Assembly: GCA_017630735.1 (NCBI GenBank)
Contig: JAGBUS010000010.1
Coordinates: 1 to 39,541, forward strand
Direction: 5' to 3'
DNA: 39,541 nucleotides
From: Alistipes sp.
Lineage (GTDB): Bacteria > Bacteroidota > Bacteroidia > Bacteroidales > Rikenellaceae
Made by a program: the position numbers and the translations under genes. Within the stretch, counting starts at the first letter, position 1; every line of letters starts with the position of its first letter. Shown here one piece after another: positions 1-7,365 of the stretch. The notes under the pieces were generated by a model. That model was not told the origin of the DNA. It did not search any database and worked only from the letters and a program-made list of their open reading frames with translations.

Positions 1-714
1 GGTTGCGTTGAGTGTGTAAAGCGCAACTTGGACTTCGTTCCACCATACGAGACAGGTGCTTCACTCTACTTGCGTCCTACTCTTCTCGGTACTAAGACTT
101 GTCTTGGTGTACGTGCTGTTGATGAGGCTGATCTTATCATTTTCTGTGCTCCTGTAGGTCCTTACTTCAAGGGTGGTATGTCAGCTATCAAGGCTCTTAT
201 CATGCGTGATCAGGACCGTGCTGCTCCACGTGGAACAGGTGACGTTAAGGTAGGTGGTAACTACGCTTCTTCTATCTGGTCACTTGAGGAGGCTCACAAG
301 CAGGGCTTCTCTAACGTATTGTATCTCGATGCTGCTACTCACTCTAAGGTTGAGGAGTTTGGTGCTGCAAACTTCTTCGGTATCAAGAACAATACATACG
401 TAACTCCTAAGTCAACATCTATCCTTCCTTCTATCACTAATAAGTCACTTCGTCAGATTGCTGCTGACCTTGGTCTTACAGTTGAGGAGCGTGATATTCC
501 TGTTGAGGAGCTTTCTACATTCGAGGAGGCAGGTGCTTGCGGTACTGCAGCAGTTATCTCTCCTATCTGCGCATTGAATGACCTCGACAACGGTGTAACT
601 TACGACTTCGGTATGAAGGTAGGTGACACTTGCAAGAAGATGTACGATCACCTTCAGGGTATTCAGTACGGTCGTGTTGAGGATATTCACAATTGGAACG
701 TAGAGGTTCTTTAA
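1..714 (+). CDS. ilvE: Branched-chain amino acid aminotransferase, 3' part (5' end outside window)
   Basis: Class IV PLP-dependent aminotransferase that interconverts valine, leucine and isoleucine with their 2-oxo acids, the last step of their synthesis, in the cytosol. The frame is open from base 1 and gives 237 residues; a family member has about 340, so roughly the first 100 residues, including the PLP lysine region, lie upstream. Visible family features are the PPYETGASLYLRP block, GPYFKGG, the KVGGNYA stretch, the GAANFFGIKNNTYVTP block and the EEAGACGTAAVISP segment that closes the cofactor site. Codon use is strongly biased (GGT, CTT, TTC, GAG), as expected for a highly expressed gene. 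The stop codon lies inside the left arm of the structured element at 710-837. The TTG at 28 is an internal codon, not the start. Confidence 0.95.
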   Translation, partial: GCVECVKRNLDFVPPYETGASLYLRPTLLGTKTCLGVRAVDEADLIIFCAPVGPYFKGGMSAIKALIMRDQDRAAPRGTGDVKVGGNYASSIWSLEEAHKQGFSNVLYLDAATHSKVEEFGAANFFGIKNNTYVTPKSTSILPSITNKSLRQIAADLGLTVEERDIPVEELSTFEEAGACGTAAVISPICALNDLDNGVTYDFGMKVGDTCKKMYDHLQGIQYGRVEDIHNWNVEVL

Positions 715-837
715 TGTGATAAGCGGTCATCTTTGACCTATCCCTACAAGTAAGACCCCTCGGGCTGTACTAATATGTACTATCCCGAGGGGATCTTCTT
801 TTGTGATAGGCCATATCTAACCACTTCTAACATTAAA
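710..837 (+). repeat. Three-hairpin structured intergenic element, copy 1 (downstream of ilvE)
   Basis: A closing stem of 8 bp, TTTAATGT (710-717) with ACATTAAA (830-837), encloses three hairpins. The first is GATA...TATC with inner GGTCA/TGACC (718-742). The second is a long stem CCCCTCGGG (756-764) with CCCGAGGGG (784-792) and an inner GTAC/GTAC pair. The third is GATA-GGCCA-TATC (805-817). A second copy at 20031-20160 keeps the unpaired blocks (GATAAGC, TATCCC, CTGTACTA, TGTACTAT, CTTTTGTGATA, CCATATCT, CTTCTA) but has different, still complementary, stem sequences. The central hairpin followed by TCTTCTTTTG could also act as the ilvE terminator. Family and function are unknown to me. Confidence 0.8.
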
Positions 838-929
838 TAACACACCCCTCCCGTAGGTTTTTCCCTTTCTTCCCTAACCTCCCTATTCTCCTTAAACTCC
901 CTACTCTCCAACCACTACCCCACAAAAAA
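838..929. other. Gene-free pyrimidine-rich tract between ilvE element and mnmG terminator
   Basis: No gene is visible. From 858 to 931 the plus strand has no G at all. The minus strand carries G-runs at 863-865, 872-874, 881-883, 899-901 and 918-921. It lies directly downstream of the mnmG terminator in the mnmG direction. Confidence 0.7.
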
Positions 930-955
930 AAGAGCGTTCCACGTGGAACACTCTT
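922..955 (-). terminator. Rho-independent terminator of the mnmG operon; overlaps a parS-like palindrome
   Basis: Read on the minus strand, an 11-bp stem (945-955 with 930-940, one G-U pair) with loop ACGT is followed by a run of eight T (A-run at 924-931). It sits 25 bp after the mnmG stop and is a textbook intrinsic terminator. The heart of the stem, 935-950, reads cGTTCCACGTGGAACA, matching 15 of 16 positions of the palindromic ParB site TGTTCCACGTGGAACA. Whether it also binds ParB is open. Confidence 0.85.
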
Positions 956-979
956 AAATAAATGCTAATTATTGTTGCG

Positions 980-2863
980 TTATCTACCGAACTTTACCAA
1001 CAATACGTTTATATCTGCTGGCGAAACGCCTGGAATTCTGCTCGCTTGACCGATGGTTGTTGGGCGTATTCGTGTTAGCTTTTGACGTGCCTCGATTGTC
1101 AATGACTGCAATGCGTTAAAATCGAAACCATCAGGAATAACGATACTCTCCAATCGGTGCATCTTGTCGGCGTAGTATTTTTCCCTCTCAATATAGCCGC
1201 GGTACTTAATTTGTATCTCTGCCTGCTCCAAAACCTCGTCGCTAACCTCATTATCGATGATATATTTTTCGAGCTTGCGAGAGACTTTACGTAGCTCCTG
1301 AATCTTCACATTGCTGCGCAAAATTATATCATAGAGCTTTTTCCCTTGCGTTAGAGGCTCCTCACCGATAGAAATTAAATAGTCGTCAATTTCGCCTATT
1401 TTAACCGCACTCTTACGAAGCATCGAAATAAGCGATTCTACAGCTGAATTTTTTTTAAGCAGATTTTCGTGTTTTGCCTCGTTCACAAGACCAATTTTGT
1501 AACCAAGTGGTGTAAGTCGAGCATCGGCATTATCCTGACGAAGTAGGATGCGGTACTCTGCGCGCGAGGTGAACATACGGTATGGCTCATCCACACCCTT
1601 AGTTACAAGGTCGTCAATAAGCACGCCGATATATGCTTCGTCACGCTGCAGAACAATCTCCTCCTCGCCTTTTAATGAGCGATGAGCATTTATACCAGCC
1701 ATAAGACCTTGCGCTGCTGCCTCCTCATATCCTGTAGTTCCATTCACCTGACCTGCGAAATACAAACCCTCGACAAGCTTCGTCTCAAGCGTATGGTTAA
1801 GTTGTGTAGGTGGGAAGTAGTCATACTCGATAGCATATCCTGGGCGGTATACATGAACATCCTCCAGACCTCTAATGGCGTGTAGTGCCTCAAGCTGCAC
1901 CTCGTATGGTAGCGATGATGAGAATCCATTGAGGTAGTACTCGTTGGTATTGCGACCCTCAGGCTCAAGGAATAGCTGGTGCTGCTCCTTATCTGCAAAG
2001 GTACGTAGCTTATCTTCGATGCTTGGGCAGTAGCGAGGACCTATGCCTGAGATGGTACCATTAAAGAGTGGTGAACGGTCGAAGCCTGTACGAAGAATGT
2101 CGTGTACTTGCTTCGATGTATATACCATAAAGCATGGTAGCTGGTGCTTAACTACCTCTGTATCAGTGTCGTATGAGAATTTGCATGGCTCAGCATCGCC
2201 CTCCTGCATCTCCAAAGCATCAAAGTTTATGGTTCGCGCATCGAGACGTGCTGGTGTGCCCGTCTTCATTCTGCCCTGCTCAAAGCCTAAGCTACGTAGC
2301 TGTGCTGTGATGCCGTGCGCTGCCTGGTCGCCTGCTCTACCACCTTCGGCTTGTGCTTCGCCGCAGTGCATAACGCCCTCAAGGAATGTTCCTGCGGTGA
2401 GCACTACCCTACTGCACTCTATCTCCACGCCCATTCGCGTTTTTACGCCCTTTACACGCGGTTTCTCTGCCGAGTGGTCTATGAGTATCTCCGTGACGGA
2501 ATCTTGCCACAGATAGAGGTTTTGCGTGTTTTCAAGTGTATGTCGCCACTGTCGTGAGAACTCTGCCTTGTCGCACTGTGCGCGTGGGCTCCACATAGCA
2601 GCTCCTTTTGAGCGGTTGAGCATGCGGAATTGTATGGCACTAAGGTCAGTGATACGACCCATCTTACCTCCAAGAGCATCTATCTCTCTAACAATCTGAC
2701 CCTTAGCCACACCACCCACAGCAGGATTACACGACATTGCTGCAATCTTCTCCATATCTATGGTTATGAGCAATGTGCGCGAGCCGAGACGTGCAGCTGC
2801 CGAGGCAGCCTCACATCCTGCGTGACCAGCACCTATAACGACTATGTCATATTTTAGTTTCAT
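980..2863 (-). CDS. mnmG: tRNA uridine-5-carboxymethylaminomethyl modification enzyme MnmG (GidA)
   Basis: FAD-dependent enzyme that, with the GTPase MnmE, adds the carboxymethylaminomethyl group to U34 of the wobble position in several tRNAs. The 627 residues match the family's full length (about 620-630). The N-terminal dinucleotide fold shows [10 protein letters not shown] at residues 11-20, followed by [11 protein letters not shown]. The central [10 protein letters not shown] and [11 protein letters not shown] blocks and the [18 protein letters not shown] block are family signatures; the C-terminal helical MnmE/tRNA-binding domain ends in [11 protein letters not shown]. The start ATG overlaps the ybeY stop by 4 bases (ATGA type), so it is the last gene of the TPR-envC-ybeY-mnmG operon and ends in the terminator at 922-955. 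Nothing looks truncated. Confidence 0.98.
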   Translation of the reverse strand: MKLKYDIVVIGAGHAGCEAASAAARLGSRTLLITIDMEKIAAMSCNPAVGGVAKGQIVREIDALGGKMGRITDLSAIQFRMLNRSKGAAMWSPRAQCDKAEFSRQWRHTLENTQNLYLWQDSVTEILIDHSAEKPRVKGVKTRMGVEIECSRVVLTAGTFLEGVMHCGEAQAEGGRAGDQAAHGITAQLRSLGFEQGRMKTGTPARLDARTINFDALEMQEGDAEPCKFSYDTDTEVVKHQLPCFMVYTSKQVHDILRTGFDRSPLFNGTISGIGPRYCPSIEDKLRTFADKEQHQLFLEPEGRNTNEYYLNGFSSSLPYEVQLEALHAIRGLEDVHVYRPGYAIEYDYFPPTQLNHTLETKLVEGLYFAGQVNGTTGYEEAAAQGLMAGINAHRSLKGEEEIVLQRDEAYIGVLIDDLVTKGVDEPYRMFTSRAEYRILLRQDNADARLTPLGYKIGLVNEAKHENLLKKNSAVESLISMLRKSAVKIGEIDDYLISIGEEPLTQGKKLYDIILRSNVKIQELRKVSRKLEKYIIDNEVSDEVLEQAEIQIKYRGYIEREKYYADKMHRLESIVIPDGFDFNALQSLTIEARQKLTRIRPTTIGQASRIPGVSPADINVLLVKFGR

Positions 2864-3297
2864 AGGTATTTCTCACGAAGAAGTTTGAGATATTTGTTCT
2901 CCATGCGGCGCATATTCTTCTCTGCCCATGGAGTTTTATCCTTGTGTCCACAAAGGTGGAGGGCTCCATGTACTATCACACGTCGCATCTCATTGATAGG
3001 TAGTGAGTTATATAGCGGAGCATTGTCAGTTACGGTATCCACATCTATATATACCTCACCAGCTACGATACCCTCCTCTACCCTACTTTCGCGATCCTCA
3101 AATGTTATGGCGTCGGTGAAATAGTCGTGACCGAGGAAGTCGCGGTTCATCTGGCGATGATACTCCGACGAGCAGAAGATATAGTTTATCTCTCCTGCCT
3201 TGTATCCCTCGCTTTGTATCACCTCCTCAATCCAGCGACGTATCGCTAAGCGTTTTGTGGGTAGGTAGTTGCAATCCTGATTATAGAAATGTATCAT
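2860..3297 (-). CDS. ybeY: Endoribonuclease YbeY (rRNA maturation factor)
   Basis: Metal-dependent single-strand endoribonuclease involved in 16S rRNA 3' maturation and 70S quality control. The protein has 145 residues, the usual size. The UPF0054 signature runs [12 protein letters not shown] from His110: His110 and His114 are the first two zinc ligands. In the textbook motif a third His lies ten residues after the first; here that position is Asp120, with His118 nearby. I recall Asp at this place in Bacteroidetes YbeY proteins, so I read it as a lineage variant rather than inactivation. It lies 29 bp after the EnvC-like gene and overlaps mnmG by 4 bp, so it is co-transcribed with both. Confidence 0.95.
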   Translation of the reverse strand: MIHFYNQDCNYLPTKRLAIRRWIEEVIQSEGYKAGEINYIFCSSEYHRQMNRDFLGHDYFTDAITFEDRESRVEEGIVAGEVYIDVDTVTDNAPLYNSLPINEMRRVIVHGALHLCGHKDKTPWAEKNMRRMENKYLKLLREKYL

Positions 3298-3326
3298 TGC
3301 TATATGTACAATTGTTTGGGTTATTC

Positions 3327-4439
3327 TTATTTCTTCTTAAAGAATGACGATACGGTGAGAGGCTTCTTTGTCTCGCAGTCGTAGATTGCAATACGAACGT
3401 ATGGTTTGTCGTTGCTATCTATGCCGCTGCCAATCACTCCAATCTTCTGGTCCTTCTTTACCACATCTCCCTTCTTAACACTTACAGAGCTGAGGTTTGT
3501 GTATGTCACAAGATACTCGTTATAGCCGAGGAAGATAGTATACTTATTTGTCGTCTTTTTGTATTGTATATCCTGTACAATACCCTCGTGGATTGTCTTT
3601 ACGGCATCGCCCTTCTTACCTGTGATTGTGCCACCGAAGCCCTGCTCACTAAGCTCACCACCCTCCACAGGGAGGTTCAAGCCCTTTGTATTGCGTGAGA
3701 ATCCTGCTCCCACCTTATTTCCCTTAAGCATCTTTTGTAGCTCAGCAACAGCCTGATCGTATTGCTTCTGTTGCTTGCGCTGCTCGTTTATAGCCTCTTT
3801 CTCGCGTTTTGAGAGCTTGTTATATGCACGCTGTGCTGCGGTGCGGCTATCCTCCAGCTTGCGCTTTTCCTGCTTTAGCACGGTGGTTATAGAGTCGAGC
3901 TCTTGGTTGCGTTGATCAAGGATTACGCGCTGCTCGTTAATATATGCTGTCTGCGCTAAGATGGTATCTGCCAGAGCTTTACGGCTTTCGGTAATATGCT
4001 CTATCTCTGCTTTGCGGCGTGCAGCCTCGGTTATGCTCTTCGAGGCTAAGATGTAGTTTGTGTTGTTCTGTTGCGTATGGTTGCGATAGGCAACACGCAC
4101 AGCCTCGGCATATATCTCACGATTATGCTGAAGAACCTTCTCAAGGGAGTCGATAGTCGATGTATACTCCCCTATTGTCGTCTCTATAGCGCGACTCTCC
4201 TGCTCTACCTCACTTATGTAGTTGTTGCGTAGGCGCATCTCACGATCTAATGCCGCAACCTCCTTTGACGCGCTCTTCTTTTCGCGCTTGAGGTTCTCCA
4301 CTTCGGCTTTAGTCTTGTTCAGCTCCTTCTTATACTGCTCCATACGCTTGCGCTGCTCCTCGGTCTTTTTATCCTGTGCCGAGAGCGGTGTTATAGCGAT
4401 TATAAGCACTACAATGAGGTATATTAGACGTTGTAACAT
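3327..4439 (-). CDS. EnvC-like murein hydrolase activator (coiled coil plus degenerate LytM/M23 domain)
   Basis: Predicted periplasmic protein of 370 residues. A signal peptide occupies about residues 1-21 (cleavage after PLSAQ). A long Lys/Glu-rich coiled coil spans about 22-235. The C-terminal LytM (peptidase M23 fold) domain covers about 255-370. The domain lacks the zinc-binding histidines of active M23 enzymes: the usual H-x-x-L motif near the end reads YTNL, and the HxH position reads VRIAI. In Escherichia coli EnvC such a degenerate LytM domain does not cut peptidoglycan itself but activates amidases at the division site, and I infer the same role here. It follows the TPR gene by 11 bp in the same operon. 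Confidence 0.85.
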   Translation of the reverse strand: MLQRLIYLIVVLIIAITPLSAQDKKTEEQRKRMEQYKKELNKTKAEVENLKREKKSASKEVAALDREMRLRNNYISEVEQESRAIETTIGEYTSTIDSLEKVLQHNREIYAEAVRVAYRNHTQQNNTNYILASKSITEAARRKAEIEHITESRKALADTILAQTAYINEQRVILDQRNQELDSITTVLKQEKRKLEDSRTAAQRAYNKLSKREKEAINEQRKQQKQYDQAVAELQKMLKGNKVGAGFSRNTKGLNLPVEGGELSEQGFGGTITGKKGDAVKTIHEGIVQDIQYKKTTNKYTIFLGYNEYLVTYTNLSSVSVKKGDVVKKDQKIGVIGSGIDSNDKPYVRIAIYDCETKKPLTVSSFFKKK

Positions 4440-4450
4440 AGAGTCGCTAA

Positions 4451-6169
4451 TTATTTGGTATTAGATTTTATTTCGGCGATGTGTATCTCCATCTCCTGTT
4501 TATCGTAGCCAAGCTCCACAGCCTTCTTCCAGTATGTCTCAGCCATGAATTTCTCCCCTAATGCCCATAGGATATCGGCATAGTGGCATAGTAGCGAGGC
4601 TTCGCGCTGACCACTCAGTGTCAGTGCCTGACGCATATATTTTTTAGCCTCAGCATTGCGTCCCAGGCGGTGCAGAATCCATGCGTAGGTATCTACGTAT
4701 GAGGCGTTATTAGGCTCCGCACTCATCGCACGGTATGACATCTCCATGGCGCGTTCCAACTCCCTATCCTCCAGACTAAGAAAGTAGGCGTAGTTGTTGA
4801 GTACAAGGACGTTGTTAGGGTTGTAGCCAAGAGCTTTGTTATATGCTTTGAAGCACTTTTTATCATCACCTATCTCGTGGTAAGTATCGCCGATGCTTCC
4901 CCATAGCTCGCTACGCTTTTCGTCTGTGGTGGCACGCTTTAATCCCCCCTTGAAAACCTCAATAGCTCCCTTGTAATCGTTGTTTTCGAGGAGAAGGTAA
5001 CCATAGAAGGTGAGCATACCCACATCGTCTGGGAAGCGTTCTAATGCCGTATTAAGGTCAATATCTGCAAGGTCGTTGCGCTCCAGGTAGCGTTCGAACT
5101 GTATGAGGTAGATGAAGTCCTCGGCTGTGGTAGCGTCATTATCTAAGTGGCGACGTAGAAGCTCCAATGCCTGCTCGTAGTCTCCGCAAGCTATCATGTG
5201 GTTAGCATAGGCATCTATAACATCACGATTATTAGGGTGGTCAATCACCAAGCGTTGTATTATGGCACCTATGCGTATGTAGTTTTTACCGTAGAACGAA
5301 TGGCTTGAGGTATACTGCTCCAGACGTTGTAGCTTATCCTCAATTGCGAGGTTATCGTTGCGTAACAACTGCTCCTCATAATCGAGCATACGCTCTGCAT
5401 TACCCTTTGTGTAGTAGTAGTTTATAATCGCCTCTATGGTTCTTACGTTTGTTGTGTCGAGACGATACGCCTCCTCGTATGTAGCACGCGCCAACGAGTC
5501 TTTGCCTGCAATCTCGTAGGTCATAGCTAACGACCTTCGAGCTTCGATGTCGTATGGCTGTTCTACGGTGCGTCTACGACCCTCCGCTATTGCCTTGTCG
5601 TATTGATGTGTATCAAGAAGCAGGGTGTGCTTAATCTCGGCGAGATAGTGGTTGTAGCCTGTGCGTAGCTCTGCACTGTCGAGAATAGATATCGCGGAGT
5701 AGGGCATGCCCGAAGAGCCATAGATGATGGCTAAGGCGTGATACGAATTTAGATTTTTAGGATCGAGGCGCATCAAGCGTCGATAGATGGGAATTGCGCG
5801 TGTATATTGACGAGCTTCAACAAGCTTTGTCGCGTAATTCTCGGTATACCATTTATTTGTTGTGTCAGCAAGAAATGCGCGACGTGCATATTCGAGTGCT
5901 TCACTTGATGGTCGTTCGGTGATGCTGAGGTAGTATAGGGCAGGGCTATATGTGCTATCCTGCTCCAGGATATCGTGCCATATCTGACGTGCCTCGGTGG
6001 TATCACGATATATCGTAAGACGCTTGACAGCATCTGTATGTCGATATGTTCGGCTAAGAGAGTCGGGTAGTGGGGCATCAGATAAGTGGGCAGCCATAGT
6101 ATAGTTGCCAGCCACAGAAATTACTATAAAGCATATAGCAAGAAGTGTATATTTAAACAGCCCTCTCAT
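4451..6169 (-). CDS. Tetratricopeptide repeat protein, exported
   Basis: 572-residue protein with an N-terminal signal segment (residues about 1-27, MRGLFKYTLLAICFIVISVA core) followed by TPR-like helical repeats through most of its length. Clear repeat units are seen near the C-terminus, for example GSIGDTYHEIGDDKKCFKAY, ALGYNPNNVLVLNNYAYFLS and DTYAWILHRLGRNAEAKKYM. TPR proteins are scaffolds, and no catalytic motif is visible. Likely location is the periplasm or outer-membrane inner face. It is the first gene of the operon with the EnvC-like gene, ybeY and mnmG, which hints at an envelope-assembly role, but that is inference. A hairpin terminator at 6186-6225 separates it from pheS; I cannot place its own promoter confidently. 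Confidence 0.85.
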   Translation of the reverse strand: MRGLFKYTLLAICFIVISVAGNYTMAAHLSDAPLPDSLSRTYRHTDAVKRLTIYRDTTEARQIWHDILEQDSTYSPALYYLSITERPSSEALEYARRAFLADTTNKWYTENYATKLVEARQYTRAIPIYRRLMRLDPKNLNSYHALAIIYGSSGMPYSAISILDSAELRTGYNHYLAEIKHTLLLDTHQYDKAIAEGRRRTVEQPYDIEARRSLAMTYEIAGKDSLARATYEEAYRLDTTNVRTIEAIINYYYTKGNAERMLDYEEQLLRNDNLAIEDKLQRLEQYTSSHSFYGKNYIRIGAIIQRLVIDHPNNRDVIDAYANHMIACGDYEQALELLRRHLDNDATTAEDFIYLIQFERYLERNDLADIDLNTALERFPDDVGMLTFYGYLLLENNDYKGAIEVFKGGLKRATTDEKRSELWGSIGDTYHEIGDDKKCFKAYNKALGYNPNNVLVLNNYAYFLSLEDRELERAMEMSYRAMSAEPNNASYVDTYAWILHRLGRNAEAKKYMRQALTLSGQREASLLCHYADILWALGEKFMAETYWKKAVELGYDKQEMEIHIAEIKSNTK

Positions 6170-6185
6170 TACCCATATTTAACGT

Positions 6186-6225
6186 TAAGAGTGGCTAAAA
6201 AAGTATGTAGTTTTAGCCACTCTTA
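6186..6225 (-). terminator. Terminator hairpin after pheS
   Basis: Perfect 15-bp stem TAAGAGTGGCTAAAA (6186-6200) with its complement (6211-6225) and a 10-nt loop. Both flanks of the loop are T- or A-rich, so it can work in either direction. It lies between pheS (stop at 6244) and the TPR gene (start 6169), both on the minus strand, and most likely ends pheS transcripts. Confidence 0.85.
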
Positions 6226-6243
6226 AATCCTGTTGTCGAAATG

Positions 6244-7269
6244 TTATAGTGCGCTCTCAAACTGGTTGAGGAAGCGTACGTCGTTCTCGAAGTACAAGCG
6301 GAGGTCGCCCACGCCATACTTGAGCATTGCGATACGCTCAATACCCATACCAAATGCGAAGCCTGAGAACTCATTAGGGTCGATATTGTTATACTTGAGG
6401 ACATTAGGGTCAACCATACCGCAACCCATAATCTCCAACCATCCAGTACCCTTACATACGCCACAGCCCTTACCGCCACAGATAGAGCATGATACGTCTA
6501 CCTCTGCTGAAGGCTCAGTGAATGGGAAGTATGATGGACGCATACGTATCTGTGCCTGCTCACCGAAGAGCTCCTTAGCGAAGTAGAGAAGAGACTGCTT
6601 CATATCGGCAAACGATACGTTGCGGTCGATATACAATCCCTCAATCTGGTGGAAAATACAGTGTGCACGGTATGAGATAGCCTCGTTACGGAATACGCGA
6701 CCAGGGCAAATAACGCGAATAGGTGGCTTCTGACGCTCCATTGTACGCACCTGAATAGATGATGTGTGGGTACGCAATACTACATCAGGGTTGCTCTCAA
6801 TGAAGAACGTATCCTGCATATCGCGTGCTGGGTGCTCAGGTGGGAAGTTGAGGGCTGAGAATACGTGCCAGTCATCCTCAATCTCTGGACCATCAGCTAC
6901 GGTATATCCGAGGCGTGAGAAGATGCTCTCAATCTCCTGCTTAACGAGAGAGATAGGGTGGCGTGAGCCTACAGACTCTGCAGAGCCAGGACGTGTCATA
7001 TCGTCTATTTTTGAGGCGTTCATTGCCGCAGCATTGCCAATCTCCTCCTTAAGTGTGTTAATACGCTCTGTAGCCACATTCTTGAGGTGGTTGAGCTTCT
7101 GTCCAAGTTCGCGCTTTAGCTCTGGAGCCACGCTCTTAAACTCCTCCATAAGTGCGCCAAGTGCGCCCTTCTTACCAAGTATCTTGATACGGAAAGCCTC
7201 AACATCTGCAGCACTCTGTGGTGCAAAAGCATCGATTTCGGCTAAAAGTTCTTCAATTTTATTGATCAT
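6244..7269 (-). CDS. pheS: Phenylalanyl-tRNA synthetase alpha subunit
   Basis: Catalytic subunit of the (alpha-beta)2 class II synthetase that charges tRNA-Phe. It has 341 residues, the normal length. The N-terminal coiled coil (residues about 1-90) binds tRNA. The catalytic core begins at the GSRHPISLVKQEIESIF block. Class II motif 2 is seen around RAHCIFHQIEGLYIDRNVSF, and motif 3 near the C-terminus as GFAFGMGIERIAMLKYG. A conserved Cys cluster (CSICGGKGCGVCKGTG) lies between them. The pheT partner is not in the window, so the two subunits are encoded apart. It is divergent from the patatin gene, with a 96-bp gap. Confidence 0.98.
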   Translation of the reverse strand: MINKIEELLAEIDAFAPQSAADVEAFRIKILGKKGALGALMEEFKSVAPELKRELGQKLNHLKNVATERINTLKEEIGNAAAMNASKIDDMTRPGSAESVGSRHPISLVKQEIESIFSRLGYTVADGPEIEDDWHVFSALNFPPEHPARDMQDTFFIESNPDVVLRTHTSSIQVRTMERQKPPIRVICPGRVFRNEAISYRAHCIFHQIEGLYIDRNVSFADMKQSLLYFAKELFGEQAQIRMRPSYFPFTEPSAEVDVSCSICGGKGCGVCKGTGWLEIMGCGMVDPNVLKYNNIDPNEFSGFAFGMGIERIAMLKYGVGDLRLYFENDVRFLNQFESAL

Positions 7270-7365
7270 ATATATTTCGTATTGTTTATGACAACTTATT
7301 GTATTAACTTTGTTTCAGTTAATATACATATATTCAAAGTACAAAGTTACTAATATTTTTGCAAA
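7270..7365. promoter_or_regulatory. Divergent promoter region pheS / patatin gene
   Basis: On the minus strand TAACTTTG (complement of 7342-7349) matches the Bacteroidetes -7 box for pheS. On the plus strand TATTTTTG at 7354-7361 matches it for the patatin gene, which would put that start site almost on the ATG at 7366. The two boxes are only 4 bp apart, so both polymerases could not bind at once. I do not see a good -33 element for either. Confidence 0.4.

Noticed and set aside
2860..3297. YbeY as a broken enzyme because the third zinc His is replaced
   Set aside because: The replacement Asp appears to be usual in this phylum and the rest of the motif is intact, so loss of function is not supported.
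3327..4439. Active M23 peptidase
   Set aside because: The HxH and other metal-binding histidines are missing from the LytM domain, so it is better read as an activator.
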